A stretch of DNA of 38,924 nucleotides from Bacteroidales bacterium (lineage in GTDB: Bacteria; Bacteroidota; Bacteroidia; Bacteroidales; JAFGXI01). The notes under the pieces were generated by a model. It worked only from the letters and a program-made list of their open reading frames with translations, searched no databases and was not told where the DNA came from. The translations under genes were made by a program, and so were the position numbers. The stretch spans positions 1 to 38,924 of the forward strand of contig JAMOQL010000205.1 in assembly GCA_027064025.1 (NCBI GenBank), given 5' to 3'. Below, one piece after another: positions 9,305 to 19,600 of this stretch; the first letter of the stretch is position 1; each line of letters starts with the position of its first letter.

Positions 9305-10450
9305 TTAGCGTTTAGGTTTCGGGTATATCAAGTGTACGCAGAAATTTAAAAAAGGTAATAAAAAATCTAATAAAATAATAAATATTTTTAGTCTTGGTTC
9401 TTTAAACAATATAGTTGCATAAGATAAACTTATAATTAACAGCAATATACGAATTATTATCAAAATAATAAAAATATAATTATTATAATAGTTATTTAAC
9501 AAACTTAAAGCAAGAATATAAAAGAGTTCTCTACTAAATACTTCGGTACCCAATAACAGCTTATGTTTATTCTTATATCTATTAAAAGTGGTTAAGTGTC
9601 GTTTTTTTTGCCAAATCCAATCTTTAAAAGTAGCTTCGGGTTCAGAATACACAAAACTTTCAGGATCAATTACGATAGCAGTATTATTAGAATTTGCAAC
9701 CTCGTTAATAAAAAGATCATCATCACCAGACCTAAGATGAGCATGAGACGACAAACCTTTATTTTTTACAAAGATTTCTTTTTTATAAGCTAAATTTCTC
9801 CCAATACCCATATATGGAATTCCTGCTTTTGCAAAACTCAAATATTGCATAGCAATAAAGAGAGTATCGTATCTGATAATCTTATTAATAAATGTGTTTT
9901 TCTGAGAATATGGACCATATCCCAAAACAATATCGGAACTTGAAAATCCCTTCATCATTTCACTTATCCAATTCGCCGTGGACGGTTGACAATCAGCATC
10001 TGTTAATAATATATTTTCGTATTTAGAAGCCTTAACACCCAATGTTATGGCTAGTTTTTTTCCATGCCTAAGTTTTCCATTATTCTTAATAAAAGTATAT
10101 CTGAGATTTTTATATTTCTCCTGAAACCCCGCAATCAATTGCTCAGTAGCATCTTCCGATCTATCATTAATGAGTATGAGCTCAAATTCCGGATAATTTT
10201 GTTCCAAAATTAAAGGAAGATTCTTTTTCAAATTATCATATTCATTATGTGCTGCTACAATTACAGATACGGGTTCAAAGATATTATCTATAGACTTCTT
10301 GGGCTTTAGAGTAAACACTCTTAAATAAAAAAATAAATAATATAGGATTTGAATAGAAGCAGCAATAATAAAAACGATAAAAAGAATCGGTTTTAGTACT
10401 TCCCAAAATAAAAGAATATCTTCGAATTTCATCATATTAATCCAACACAA
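9305..10450 (-). CDS. Membrane glycosyltransferase, family 2
   Basis: Inner-membrane GT2 enzyme of 381 residues that would transfer a sugar from a nucleotide donor to a lipid or polymer acceptor. An N-terminal membrane helix (about 20-45) precedes the GT-A catalytic domain: VSVIVAAHNE at 61-70, the metal-binding DADCQ at 151-155, GDDDLF at 242-247 and the QKKRH acceptor-loop motif at 281-285 (a Q/RxxRW variant). About 300-375 hold further membrane helices. Start used is the ATG three bases after the upstream stop; in-frame ATGs at 10435 and 10432 are also plausible. The product is unknown; no other polysaccharide genes adjoin it. Confidence 0.87.
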   Translation of the reverse strand: MCWINMMKFEDILLFWEVLKPILFIVFIIAASIQILYYLFFYLRVFTLKPKKSIDNIFEPVSVIVAAHNEYDNLKKNLPLILEQNYPEFELILINDRSEDATEQLIAGFQEKYKNLRYTFIKNNGKLRHGKKLAITLGVKASKYENILLTDADCQPSTANWISEMMKGFSSSDIVLGYGPYSQKNTFINKIIRYDTLFIAMQYLSFAKAGIPYMGIGRNLAYKKEIFVKNKGLSSHAHLRSGDDDLFINEVANSNNTAIVIDPESFVYSEPEATFKDWIWQKKRHLTTFNRYKNKHKLLLGTEVFSRELFYILALSLLNNYYNNYIFIILIIIRILLLIISLSYATILFKEPRLKIFIILLDFLLPFLNFCVHLIYPKPKR

Positions 10451-10453
10451 AAA

Positions 10454-10915
10454 TTATATTCTTAAACTGGCTTCTAACGATTTGACATCAATAAAAAGAT
10501 GAAGTGCATCATTAATACTTGGTACAATAATATCAACATGATTAATAATACCAGAATGGATACCCTCGGCTTGTAATGTTGCAATAGAAATAGCTGCATT
10601 ATCAAAAGTTCCAATATCAATACGAGCATTACCAATAGCAGCCGTTTTCTCTTTATCAAATTGTTGCATTTGCTTAGCTTTTTCTTGGCTATCAGCTCCT
10701 AAAAAGAGCTCAATATTCAAATCTTTAGCGACCATAGCCGCATTGCCCCTAATATCCCCAGAAATTAATACGATACGATAACCCATCGATTTCAATTTCA
10801 GAATTCTTGATTTTGTTTCTATCGAAACGTTACCATACACTGCTAAAGTTCCATTCAAATCTAAAACAATTGTTTCAATAACTAATTCTGAATTATTGGG
10901 TCCTATAATCAACAT
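10454..10915 (-). CDS. HAD-superfamily phosphatase (soluble P-type-ATPase-like)
   Basis: Small cytoplasmic HAD hydrolase of 153 residues. Motif I is VLDLNGTLAV, which keeps the nucleophilic Asp but has Asn at the general-acid position where most HAD phosphatases have Asp. Motif II is VLISGD, and the later AIGNARID region corresponds to the GDGxND-type motif III/IV (here GNxxxD). The sequence resembles the COG4087-type 'soluble P-type ATPase' proteins, whose substrates are not known to me. It is the first gene of the HAD-GT2-sigma unit; a -7 box lies 20 bases upstream. Confidence 0.75.
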   Translation of the reverse strand: MLIIGPNNSELVIETIVLDLNGTLAVYGNVSIETKSRILKLKSMGYRIVLISGDIRGNAAMVAKDLNIELFLGADSQEKAKQMQQFDKEKTAAIGNARIDIGTFDNAAISIATLQAEGIHSGIINHVDIIVPSINDALHLFIDVKSLEASLRI

Positions 10916-10935
10916 ATTCTACTTTTTGGTTTAAA

Positions 10936-10943
10936 CAAAAGTA
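10936..10943 (-). promoter_or_regulatory. Candidate -7 box for the HAD-GT2-sigma operon
   Basis: On the minus strand this reads TACTTTTG, an exact TAnnTTTG match, 20 bases upstream of the HAD start codon. The same octamer precedes the methyltransferase and MORN-protein genes. No convincing -33 TTTG was seen. Confidence 0.45.
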
Positions 10944-10988
10944 AATAAAGCTTTTGATAAAGCCTATGTTCAAATAAGATTATTCTTT

Positions 10989-10996
10989 TATCTTTG
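10989..10996 (+). promoter_or_regulatory. Candidate -7 box for the dut operon
   Basis: TATCTTTG matches TAnnTTTG. If used it gives a leader of about 120 bases before dut, which contains two palindromes. Confidence 0.35.
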
Positions 10997-11009
10997 TTTG
11001 TCGATAATT

Positions 11010-11044
11010 TATTAATTTATGAAATTAATATTATCTAATTAGAT
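11010..11044. repeat. Two adjacent palindromes in the dut leader
   Basis: An inverted repeat with 9-base arms TATTAATTT/AAATTAATA (11010-11018 and 11022-11030) has a three-base loop. Two bases later comes the perfect palindrome ATCTAATTAGAT (11033-11044). All are AT-rich, so chance is a real possibility, but the arrangement downstream of a promoter-like box suggests an operator or an RNA hairpin. Confidence 0.35.
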
Positions 11045-11121
11045 TCCATAAATTGAGATTATTATATATTCAATTACAATAGAATCGTAAATGTCTTTTT
11101 ACAAAAAAACAACCATTAGAA

Positions 11122-11553
11122 ATGCAAGTAAAAATTATAAATAAATCGAATCATCCAAATCCAGCATACGAAACCCGACTATCCGCAGGGATGGATTTAA
11201 GAGCCAATATAGACGAACCCGTATTGCTTAAACCTTTACAAAGAGCCTTAATTAAAACTGGCTTATTTATTGAATTACCCGAAGGTTTCGAGGCTCAAAT
11301 TAGACCCAGAAGCGGTCTAGCTTATAAAAAAGGAATTTCGATTGTTAATTCTCCAGGAACTATCGATGCTGATTATAGAGGAGAGATCGGCGTGCTATTA
11401 GTCAATCTTTCTAGCGAAGATTTTCTTGTAAACGATGGTGAAAGAATTTGCCAAATGGTGATTGCAAAACACGAAACCATCAGTTGGAATTCTGTAGAAG
11501 TCTTAGAAGAAACTAAAAGAGGCGAAGGTGGATTTGGTCATACAGGTGTATAA
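11122..11553 (+). CDS. dut: Deoxyuridine 5'-triphosphate nucleotidohydrolase (dUTPase)
   Basis: Hydrolyses dUTP to dUMP and diphosphate, keeping uracil out of DNA and supplying the thymidylate precursor. The trimeric-type dUTPase motifs appear in order in this 143-residue protein: I AGMDLRA (22-28), [35 protein letters not shown] and [11 protein letters not shown] at the C-terminus. Length is typical. It is followed by nucleotidyltransferase, TPR and DUF4292 genes on the same strand. Confidence 0.96.
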   Translation: MQVKIINKSNHPNPAYETRLSAGMDLRANIDEPVLLKPLQRALIKTGLFIELPEGFEAQIRPRSGLAYKKGISIVNSPGTIDADYRGEIGVLLVNLSSEDFLVNDGERICQMVIAKHETISWNSVEVLEETKRGEGGFGHTGV

Positions 11554-11645
11554 GCCCCTTTTTTCACAACATTTATTCGACAATAACCTACCAGCTAATA
11601 ATTAATTGGGCTGTGTAGAAATTAATAATTTAGCAAAATATTCTT

Positions 11646-12659
11646 ATGAAAATAATTGTTCCAATGGCAGGTATGGGCAAAAGAATGCGCCCACATACAT
11701 TGACTATCCCAAAACCCTTAATTCCAATTGCAGGAAAACCAATTGTGCAGCGATTAGTCGAAGAAATCTCTAAAGTAAGCGAAGAAAAAATTGATGAAAT
11801 AGCCTATATTATTGGTGATTTTGGTGAAGAAGTTGAATTGGAATTAAAAGCAATAGCAGAATCGTTAAATGCTAAATGTAGTATTTATTATCAAGACAAA
11901 GCATTAGGAACAGCTCATGCCATATATTGTGCAGAACCTTCATTAGATGGTAAAGTTGTTGTTGCTTTTGCTGATACTCTTTTTAAAGCCGATTTTAAAA
12001 TAGACACAGAAACTGAAGCCAGCATTTGGGTTCAGAAGGTTGAAGATCCAAGTGCATTTGGAGTAGTAAAAGTCAATCAAAATAATCTTATCACAGATTT
12101 TATTGAGAAGCCTCAAGAATTTGTTTCTGATTTGGCAATTATTGGAATTTATTATTTTAGAGATGGATTAAATCTAAAAAAAGAACTAGAATACTTAATC
12201 GATAACAAAGTGCTTGTCAATGGAGAGTATCAATTAACAGATGCTCTAGAAAACATGAAAAATAACGGGGTGAAATTTCGGCCTGGAGAAATTAAAGAAT
12301 GGATGGATTGTGGAAATAAAGATGCCACTGTACATACTAATCAACGAATATTAGAATACCACAAAGAAGATAAATTGATATCTAAAACAGCTATTCTAGA
12401 CAACGCTATAATTATTCCTCCTTGCTATATTGGAGAAAATGCAAGTATTAAGGACTCCATAATTGGACCGCACGTTTCTATCGGGAAAGGTTCTAAAGTC
12501 GAGAAAGCAATTGTTAGCAATAGTATCATCCAACAATACGCATCATTAAAATCGATTACCATAACCAATTCTATGATTGGAAATCATGCTTATGTAAAAG
12601 ATGTTACTGTAGAAATAAATGTTGGAGATTTTACTCAAATAGATTTTGATGTTAATTAA
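11646..12659 (+). CDS. Sugar-phosphate nucleotidyltransferase with left-handed beta-helix tail
   Basis: Cytoplasmic enzyme of 337 residues that would join a sugar 1-phosphate to an NTP. The N-terminal Rossmann-like domain carries the pyrophosphorylase signature MAGMGKRMRPHTLTIPKPL (7-25) and later YQDKALGTAHAI, FADTLF and WMDCGNKD. From about residue 250 the isoleucine-rich hexapeptide-like repeats (IIPPCYIGENASIKDSIIGP) form a left-handed beta-helix, as in GlmU- or RmlA-long-type enzymes. The nucleotide and sugar cannot be assigned from sequence alone. Its last codons overlap the longest possible start of the next gene. Confidence 0.87.
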   Translation: MKIIVPMAGMGKRMRPHTLTIPKPLIPIAGKPIVQRLVEEISKVSEEKIDEIAYIIGDFGEEVELELKAIAESLNAKCSIYYQDKALGTAHAIYCAEPSLDGKVVVAFADTLFKADFKIDTETEASIWVQKVEDPSAFGVVKVNQNNLITDFIEKPQEFVSDLAIIGIYYFRDGLNLKKELEYLIDNKVLVNGEYQLTDALENMKNNGVKFRPGEIKEWMDCGNKDATVHTNQRILEYHKEDKLISKTAILDNAIIIPPCYIGENASIKDSIIGPHVSIGKGSKVEKAIVSNSIIQQYASLKSITITNSMIGNHAYVKDVTVEINVGDFTQIDFDVN

Positions 12660-12681
12660 TAATCTTAGAATAAGCATTCGC

Positions 12682-14448
12682 ATGAAAATACAGTATTTCG
12701 TAATATTTTTCCTCATTATTTTTTCTATTAGCTCATGCTCTGTATACAGAAACAGAGGTAAGATTGAGTCTAATAAAGATATTAAAACTGAAAAAAAGGA
12801 AATAGAATACACCTATTCATTTTTTGAAGGTAATAAACAAAAAATGCTAGGTAACCTTAACGAATCTGGAGCTTATTTTTTAAGATGCATACAATTATTC
12901 CCTGATAGAGCTGCTGCCAATTATGAATTTGCAGGAATTCTGGCTTTATCAGAAGATTACACCCGAGCCATAAAATTTGCTAAAAAAGCTTATGATATTG
13001 ACCCTAATAATAAATGGTACGAAGCTCTATTGATAAGTATGTATAAATCGTCTGGTGATTTAAAAGAATCTAGTCTACTGCTAGAAGATATGCTCCAAAA
13101 GCATCCTGACGATTATAATAGTTATCTGGAACTAACTGATACTTATCTGAAACTAAATAAATCTAAGAACGCTTTAGAAACCCTTGATAAATTCGAAAAG
13201 AAATATGGTTTTTCGGAAGCATTAATGGTAGAAAAGAATAGAATTCATATTAGTAAAGGAGACTATGCTTCGGCACGATTAGAAGTTCAAAAGATGATTA
13301 ATTTAGAACCTAAAAAGCCCACTTATTACCTTCTGCTTGCAGATTTATACGCCGAGGAAGGTAAACAAGAAAAAGCTTTTGGGATTTATCAAGATATCCT
13401 GAAAAAGGATTCTACAAACGGAAAAGTCCATTTATCCTTATCGCAATATTATCTAGAAAAAGGGAATGAAAAGAAGGCTTTTGATGAACTAGAAAAAACT
13501 ATTCGCTCGAATGAAGTCGATTTAGACCTAAAAATAAAATTAGTTTTTTCTTATGTAGGAATAAAAAATTCATCAAACGAAGAAAAAAAACAAGTCTATA
13601 AATTAGTTCATATTCTATTAGAAAAATATCCTTCCGAGATGAAGGTTCACTCCGTCTATTCAGATATACTGGTAAAAGACAAGCAATACAAAACAGCTAA
13701 AAAAGAGCTCCTTATCATTACTAAAAATACTCCTAACAATTACTCAGTATGGGAACAATTATTGTATCTCGATAATCAAATTGGAGACTACAAATCTCTA
13801 TATCAGAACTCTACAAAAATGCTAGAGTATTTTCCAAATAAAGCCATAGCTTATTTCTTTTCGGGCTTAGCCGCTTATCAAATAAAAAAATATGATAAAG
13901 CTGCCGAAGTTTTAGAAAACGGAATTGATTTTGCAATAAATGATACTACATTATCTGCTCAATTTTATACCATGCTTGGAGATACATATCATAAATTGAA
14001 GAAAAATAAAAAATCCGATGCCGCATACGAAAAATCCATTGCTCTTAATCCAACTAATTATTATGTACATAACAACTACAGTTATTATTTATCTGTAAGA
14101 GCAGAAAATCTAGCTCGTGCACAAACCCTTATGGAAGAGTGCATTAAAGCTCACCCTAAAAATGGCACGTATTTGGATACTTATGCATGGGTTTTGTATA
14201 TGAGTAAAGATTATAAAAAAGCTCTATCTGTTATTGAACAAGCCTATACTAACGGCGGGAAAAATAATAGTATTATTGTTGAGCATTATGGCGATATTCT
14301 GTTTATGAATAATAATAAAAAGGAGGCTATCGAAAAATGGAAAGATGCAGAAGAGTTAGGAAATGAATCTAAATTATTACATAAAAAAATAATCGAACAA
14401 AACATCAATATCATTGATGTAAAGCCAGACAGCAACGGTAATAAATAA
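12682..14448 (+). CDS. TPR-repeat outer-envelope lipoprotein
   Basis: Lipoprotein of 588 residues. I start it at ATG 12682 because the sequence from there is a clean lipoprotein signal (MKIQYFVIFFLIIFSISSC, lipobox Cys19); the longer start at 12646 would add 12 residues and overlap the previous gene by 14 bases. After a charged linker the rest is tetratricopeptide-like helix pairs, with clear copies such as NYEFAGILALSEDYTRAIKFAKKAYDI..., AYFFSGLAAYQIKKYDKAAEVLENGI and YTMLGDTYHKLKKNKKSDAAYEKSIALNP. TPRs hold protein complexes together. In other Bacteroidetes this protein sits beside DUF4292 and dut, as here. Its partner is unknown. Confidence 0.85.
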   Translation: MKIQYFVIFFLIIFSISSCSVYRNRGKIESNKDIKTEKKEIEYTYSFFEGNKQKMLGNLNESGAYFLRCIQLFPDRAAANYEFAGILALSEDYTRAIKFAKKAYDIDPNNKWYEALLISMYKSSGDLKESSLLLEDMLQKHPDDYNSYLELTDTYLKLNKSKNALETLDKFEKKYGFSEALMVEKNRIHISKGDYASARLEVQKMINLEPKKPTYYLLLADLYAEEGKQEKAFGIYQDILKKDSTNGKVHLSLSQYYLEKGNEKKAFDELEKTIRSNEVDLDLKIKLVFSYVGIKNSSNEEKKQVYKLVHILLEKYPSEMKVHSVYSDILVKDKQYKTAKKELLIITKNTPNNYSVWEQLLYLDNQIGDYKSLYQNSTKMLEYFPNKAIAYFFSGLAAYQIKKYDKAAEVLENGIDFAINDTTLSAQFYTMLGDTYHKLKKNKKSDAAYEKSIALNPTNYYVHNNYSYYLSVRAENLARAQTLMEECIKAHPKNGTYLDTYAWVLYMSKDYKKALSVIEQAYTNGGKNNSIIVEHYGDILFMNNNKKEAIEKWKDAEELGNESKLLHKKIIEQNINIIDVKPDSNGNK

Positions 14449-14516
14449 ATTATTATTTAATACAAGACTTTGATGAATATAAAAAATAACCTTAAGTTCA
14501 TCTAAAATAATAAACA

Positions 14517-15362
14517 ATGAAGATTTCGAATATCTATATATTAATAATTGTATTTATGACCTTAAATTTCGAAGGCTATAGTCAATCTCACGATACTGTC
14601 AATACAGACGGTTCACGCCTACGAAAAATATCTGAAAGAAAACTAACTAAGCGAGTCATCAATCAGTATAATATTTACAAAAACTTAAGTTTTAAGATTG
14701 ATGCAAAAATAAAAACACCGAAGAAATCTTATAATCTGAATATTATATTCCGCAACTATCGAGACTCTATAATCTGGATTAATATTAACCATAACACGGG
14801 AATTCCTGTTGCTCGAATCATACTTACAAAAGACTCGACTAAGATTCTTAATAGATTAGAAAATAATTATTTACTCCTATCGAACAAGCAAATTATAACT
14901 AAATTTAATTACGAAATTACTTTCGATATGCTTCAATCTATTTTTATGGGAGAACTGTTAAATCTTGATTCGGACAAAGAACTTCTGCAAGCATATAGTC
15001 ACTATAAAGTATATATTGATTCTTGTAATTATATATTGCAAAACATCAAGAAAAAGAAAATTAATCGTCTTCTAAAAAAAGATAAAATTGACGAATATTA
15101 TATCCATCAAAATATAATAAATTCAAAATATAAGCTGGTCTCTATGAGTCTTGAGAATAATAGCAAAAAGCAAAAAATAAAGGTAAATTATGTCGATTTC
15201 GACAACAAAGAAAAGTTTCCCAATAAAATAGACATAGCCTTAGAAAATAATGATGGGAAGACTCATATTACCATAAAAATTAGAAAAGCAAAGTTTAATA
15301 AAGATAACTTAAGCACTTCCTTCAAGATACCAAAGAAATACGAAAGAGTCATGCTGAAATAA
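14517..15362 (+). CDS. DUF4292 family envelope protein
   Basis: Exported protein of 281 residues with signal peptide MKISNIYILIIVFMTLNFEGYSQ. The remainder is beta-rich and basic and matches what I know of DUF4292, which has a LolA/LolB-like fold suggesting lipid or lipoprotein handling in the envelope (family knowledge, function unproven). Recognisable are SFKIDAKIKTPKKSYNLNIIFRNYRDSIIWINI and the C-terminal FKIPKKYE. The usual downstream M23/EnvC-like peptidase gene is absent: the stop is only four bases from the stop of the convergent methyltransferase. Confidence 0.75.
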   Translation: MKISNIYILIIVFMTLNFEGYSQSHDTVNTDGSRLRKISERKLTKRVINQYNIYKNLSFKIDAKIKTPKKSYNLNIIFRNYRDSIIWININHNTGIPVARIILTKDSTKILNRLENNYLLLSNKQIITKFNYEITFDMLQSIFMGELLNLDSDKELLQAYSHYKVYIDSCNYILQNIKKKKINRLLKKDKIDEYYIHQNIINSKYKLVSMSLENNSKKQKIKVNYVDFDNKEKFPNKIDIALENNDGKTHITIKIRKAKFNKDNLSTSFKIPKKYERVMLK

Positions 15363-15366
15363 GCCA

Positions 15367-16539
15367 CTATTTTCTAATTTTCTTTTCTAAATGTTGATAT
15401 TCTACTCCAAATTTTTCTTTTAATTGGTCAATTTTATCTAGATATTTATTTGCATTTGGGTTGGTCTTCTTTTTAGTTCCTACGACCATTACATTCTTAT
15501 GCGTATGAGCATCTGCAATGAATTCGAATACTTGACTTTTATAGCCTTGCGATTCTAGGACTAATGCTCGAATAGTATCTGTTAATATTTCTGCTTGACG
15601 CTCTTCTAAAATACCAAACTGAGTAATTTCTTTTAATTCGTTATCGACATGGAGCTGATTGCGAACCTGTTTATGGCAACAAGGAGCGGTGATAATGATA
15701 GAAGCCTTAGAAGATATTCCATTATATATAGCATCATCTGTTGCAGTATCACAAGCGTGAAGTGCAATCAAAATATCAATCTTATCAGTATTAAAATTTT
15801 CTATTGCCCCCTCGCTAAAACTCAAACCATCAAAACTATTTTCTTTAGCTATTTTGTTGCAAAGTAAAACCAAATCGGGACGCTGCTCAACACCAATAAT
15901 TTTTGCTTCTTTATGTAAAAGATTAGTTACATAATCGTAAAGTGCAAATGTTAAATAGCCTTTTCCAGAACCCATATCAACAATATTTAGCACAGCTTGA
16001 TTATTAATTTCAGAAGATTTAAGAATACCATCCACAGTTTCTATATACTTATTGATTTGCTTAAATTTATCGACACTATTCTTATTTACTTTACCATTTG
16101 AATCGACAACTCCAAGACTTTGTAAATAAGAATTATTTTCTGCTTTAATAAATCGTTTCTTAGTTTTATTATGCTCAATAGATATTTGACTATCGAAAGT
16201 AGCTTTCTTACTCATCATTCTTCCTTCCATCTTTTTATTAAAAAGAATATTAATATCATTTTTAGTTGTGAAAAGTATCCCATTTTTAAAGTCTACTCCC
16301 AACTGTTTTCCTAATTCTTCAACGCTTTCGTCATAAGTATAATTCTTAGTAATATCGTTGGTTTTGTTAGTATAGACGCATTTAATTTTTTGCTCTTTTT
16401 GTACTTCTACCAACTGGTACGAAAATTTCTTGATAAAATTACTCTTACTTCTTGGATTACTTACAATGAGTTTTACAAAGGTTTTATCTGCTAACGATTT
16501 TTTATATTGATTTATAAAATCAAGGATAATATCTGACAT
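15367..16539 (-). CDS. Class I SAM-dependent methyltransferase, METTL25-like
   Basis: Cytoplasmic protein of 390 residues. The SAM-binding motif I is IVDMGSGKGYLTFALYDY (about 188-205) and the acidic strand-2 end IIGVEQRPDLV follows; then come LIALHACDTATDDAI and ITAPCCHKQVRNQL. The HACDTATD and PCCHK blocks are hallmarks of the METTL25/GSTCD-type methyltransferase group, some members of which act on RNA. The N-terminal 170 residues form a separate, basic domain that may bind nucleic acid. Substrate is unknown. A -7 box TACTTTTG lies 19 bases upstream of the start. Confidence 0.8.
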   Translation of the reverse strand: MSDIILDFINQYKKSLADKTFVKLIVSNPRSKSNFIKKFSYQLVEVQKEQKIKCVYTNKTNDITKNYTYDESVEELGKQLGVDFKNGILFTTKNDINILFNKKMEGRMMSKKATFDSQISIEHNKTKKRFIKAENNSYLQSLGVVDSNGKVNKNSVDKFKQINKYIETVDGILKSSEINNQAVLNIVDMGSGKGYLTFALYDYVTNLLHKEAKIIGVEQRPDLVLLCNKIAKENSFDGLSFSEGAIENFNTDKIDILIALHACDTATDDAIYNGISSKASIIITAPCCHKQVRNQLHVDNELKEITQFGILEERQAEILTDTIRALVLESQGYKSQVFEFIADAHTHKNVMVVGTKKKTNPNANKYLDKIDQLKEKFGVEYQHLEKKIRK

Positions 16540-16558
16540 CTTATTAATTTTTATTTTA

Positions 16559-16566
16559 CAAAAGTA
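16559..16566 (-). promoter_or_regulatory. Candidate -7 box for the methyltransferase gene
   Basis: Minus-strand TACTTTTG, exact TAnnTTTG match, 19 bases upstream of the ATG. The -33 position has no clear TTTG. Confidence 0.45.
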
Positions 16567-16601
16567 CAGTTAATAATCGAGTGATTCTATTTACATAATA
16601 G

Positions 16602-16633
16602 AAAAAGCACTTGCCAATTTTTCGACAAGTGCT
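16602..16633 (-). terminator. Rho-independent terminator of the T9SS propeller gene
   Basis: Arms AGCACTTG (16606-16613) and CAAGTGCT (16626-16633) pair perfectly. Read on the minus strand the stem is followed by TTTT, 25 bases after the stop codon at 16659. Confidence 0.85.
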
Positions 16634-16658
16634 CGTTTATTATTTTTAATTAATTGTT

Positions 16659-19600
16659 TTATTCAAAAACTATCTTTTTATGATTAGTCCCGTTGACTCT
16701 CACAAAATATGTTCCTGCAGCAATTTGTTCTCTATTTACTATAAATTCACTTGCATTTATATCTTTGTATTGCCTAATCAACTCACCAGCAATATTGTAA
16801 ATATTTACTGTTCTTATTAATGAGCTTGACTTAATTATTGCAAAATCTTTAACTGGATTAGGATAAATGTTAAACTCAATTTGATTTACTATTGATAAAC
16901 CTGTATTTATTACCCCTTCGTCTTCGAGATTCGAAGTTGATTGATAATATGGACCTCCTGTAGCCTTGTTTTGAGAAGGATTACAAGTTGGCATATCTAC
17001 TACAACCATAAAATATTCTCCATCAACAACATTCTCTACATTATAATTATATGAGCTTAATCCCCCAGACAAAGTTGATTCTAGAGTCATATTATAAGGA
17101 TCTATACCTCTATACACTTTATAACTTGCAGGCGTATAACTACCACTCTCATCGATATATTTATTCCAGATTAATACAATTTCATCTGCTTGTGCTCCTT
17201 GAGCTTGACTCAAATTCATTGTTTGATGATAGTTGCTTAAAGGAGATTCGTTTCCACAAGTATCAACAACCGAGATTTTATACTTATCAGCATGTACATC
17301 TGGATCGGAAGAAGGATCATTAAACTCGCTTACATTAGCATAAAGAACACTTCCTATCACCTGATAATTATCTGTGGTTACTTCTCTATAAATATTATAA
17401 TAATTTATAGCTCCTGTATTTGGCTTTTCCCATACAATAAGGTTTTTATTCAAACCACTGGTCGTATCTACAGTTACCATACATATTGAAGGAACCATAG
17501 GTTCTAAAACACTTACCGTTACATCACTTGGTGAATATATACAAGTCCCATTTGTTACGGTCAATCCATAGGTATCAGCACTTGACACATTGATAGAATT
17601 TGAGGTAGCACCTGTAGACCAATTTAAAGAATAATTAGGATTTATTGAACCTCCTACTGTTGCTCCTGATAATACAACATTATCAATTTCCCAATCGTTT
17701 AAGTCATAACTATCTCCTACAAATACAAAGGCAATCTGAAAAGTTGAAGAACCTACATCGGAATTAGTAATAGAAATAGTTTCTGATGTGGTTGCAATAT
17801 CATCCGATACAGAATTTGACCAAACTGAATTCCACGTAGATCCATCTGATGATGTTTTAACTTCAACAGTAAAACTGTTGCTATAATGACTAATATAATG
17901 AGAAAAATCTAAACTTAATGAAGAATAAGAGCTTGCATCAATAACAGGCGAAACACATGACGATTCACCAACAAACTGTGAACTCCAATTTAATTTTAAT
18001 TCAGGGCTATCTCCCCCCGCATTTGTTGTAGAGGCAATAGACCAATTTGTTTGACCATCTCCTTGAACAGTCCAACCACTTGCCGCTAAATCTACATAAT
18101 CAAAATCTTCTGTTACTATTGGAGTGGATGTTGAAGCCCCTAAGGCTTCGATAGTAGCAGATGATCCACTACAAATATTAAAGTCATTAAAAGGGTTTAA
18201 ACTCACAACAGGCGTATTGTATGTGACCACATCTTGTATAATAACATCGGAACAATCATCGTTTGTTACTGTCAATTTTACAGGCACAGTCCCTTCTGTT
18301 GTGAAAGAATGACTTGCATCAGCAGTTGTATATTCTACAGAACCATCATTATTAATATCCCACTGATAAGTAGTTGTTACATCTACTTGAGTAGAAGTAT
18401 TTATTAATGTTGTTACGCCAGGCAAACAAGCTATATTACTTGTAAACCCTGAGACTGGGCTTTCACAGACGGCTTTAATTAATCCGGCATGAGTTCCAAA
18501 CCATTTTACACCATCTGGAGCTATGGCAACGTCAAAAATATAGTCATCAGCTAAGCCATCATCGGTAGTATAAGTTGCTATATTTGTTTCATCCCATTTT
18601 TTTATTCCCCATTGATGAGCTATCCAATAGTTTCCATCGGAAGACTGTGCCATTTCTTGGCTTAAAGAAAACGGAGTTAAACTCCAACTTGTTCCATCAA
18701 AAATACTAGCTTGAGCTTGTGGGAAAGCCCAAATATCGCCATTATCTGCGATACTTAAATCATGTATGTAATTTTGAGATAAGCCATCGGAGGTCGTATA
18801 ATTAGTAAAACTCGTCCCATTCCACATAGAAACTCCTCCTGAAGTTCCCACCCAAATATTTCCTGATAAATCAATAATAACAGCATGGCATGAATTTGCA
18901 ACTAAACCATCGGCAGTAGTATATTCTGTAGTAGTTGTTCCATCAAAATGTATTAATCCGCTAGTAGATGCACACCAAACTGAACCATCTGAATCTACTA
19001 AAATATCTTCAACATCAGTAATACCTTCAGATGTTCCATAAGTAGTAAATGTATTTGCACTAACATCTAAATGTGAAATTCCATAGTTTGCCCCTGTCCA
19101 AATGTCTCCATTATTATCAATTGCAACACACTTCACCCTATCTTGAATTAGTCCATCTGAATAAAACCAATTGATCCAAGATGTCCCCGATAATTTTGAC
19201 AAACCGTATTCTGTTCCTACCCATACATCCCCATTAGCAGCTACTTTAATATCATAAATCGTATTATTGGATAGCGAATTATTAACAATATATTCATTCC
19301 AAGAGTCTCCAGAAACATCATATCTATTTAATCCATATCTTGTTCCTACCCAAACTTTACCATCAGAATCAACAGTTATTGCATCAGTATAATTATGTCC
19401 TAATCCATTACTTTCATTATATATTGCTGTATTTGCCCCAGACGGATCAAATTTAGTAACACCAGAGCCATAACTACCTACCCAAATATTATTTGAAGCA
19501 TCTGAAGATAATGTTTTAGAATTATTAGCAGCAAGCCCATCTGCTATTGTATATAATGTCCAATTCGAACCATCAAATTTAGTTAAACCACTATACGATG

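Noticed and set aside
12646-12681. Longer start of the TPR lipoprotein
   Set aside because: It overlaps the previous gene and spoils the lipoprotein signal that begins at 12682.
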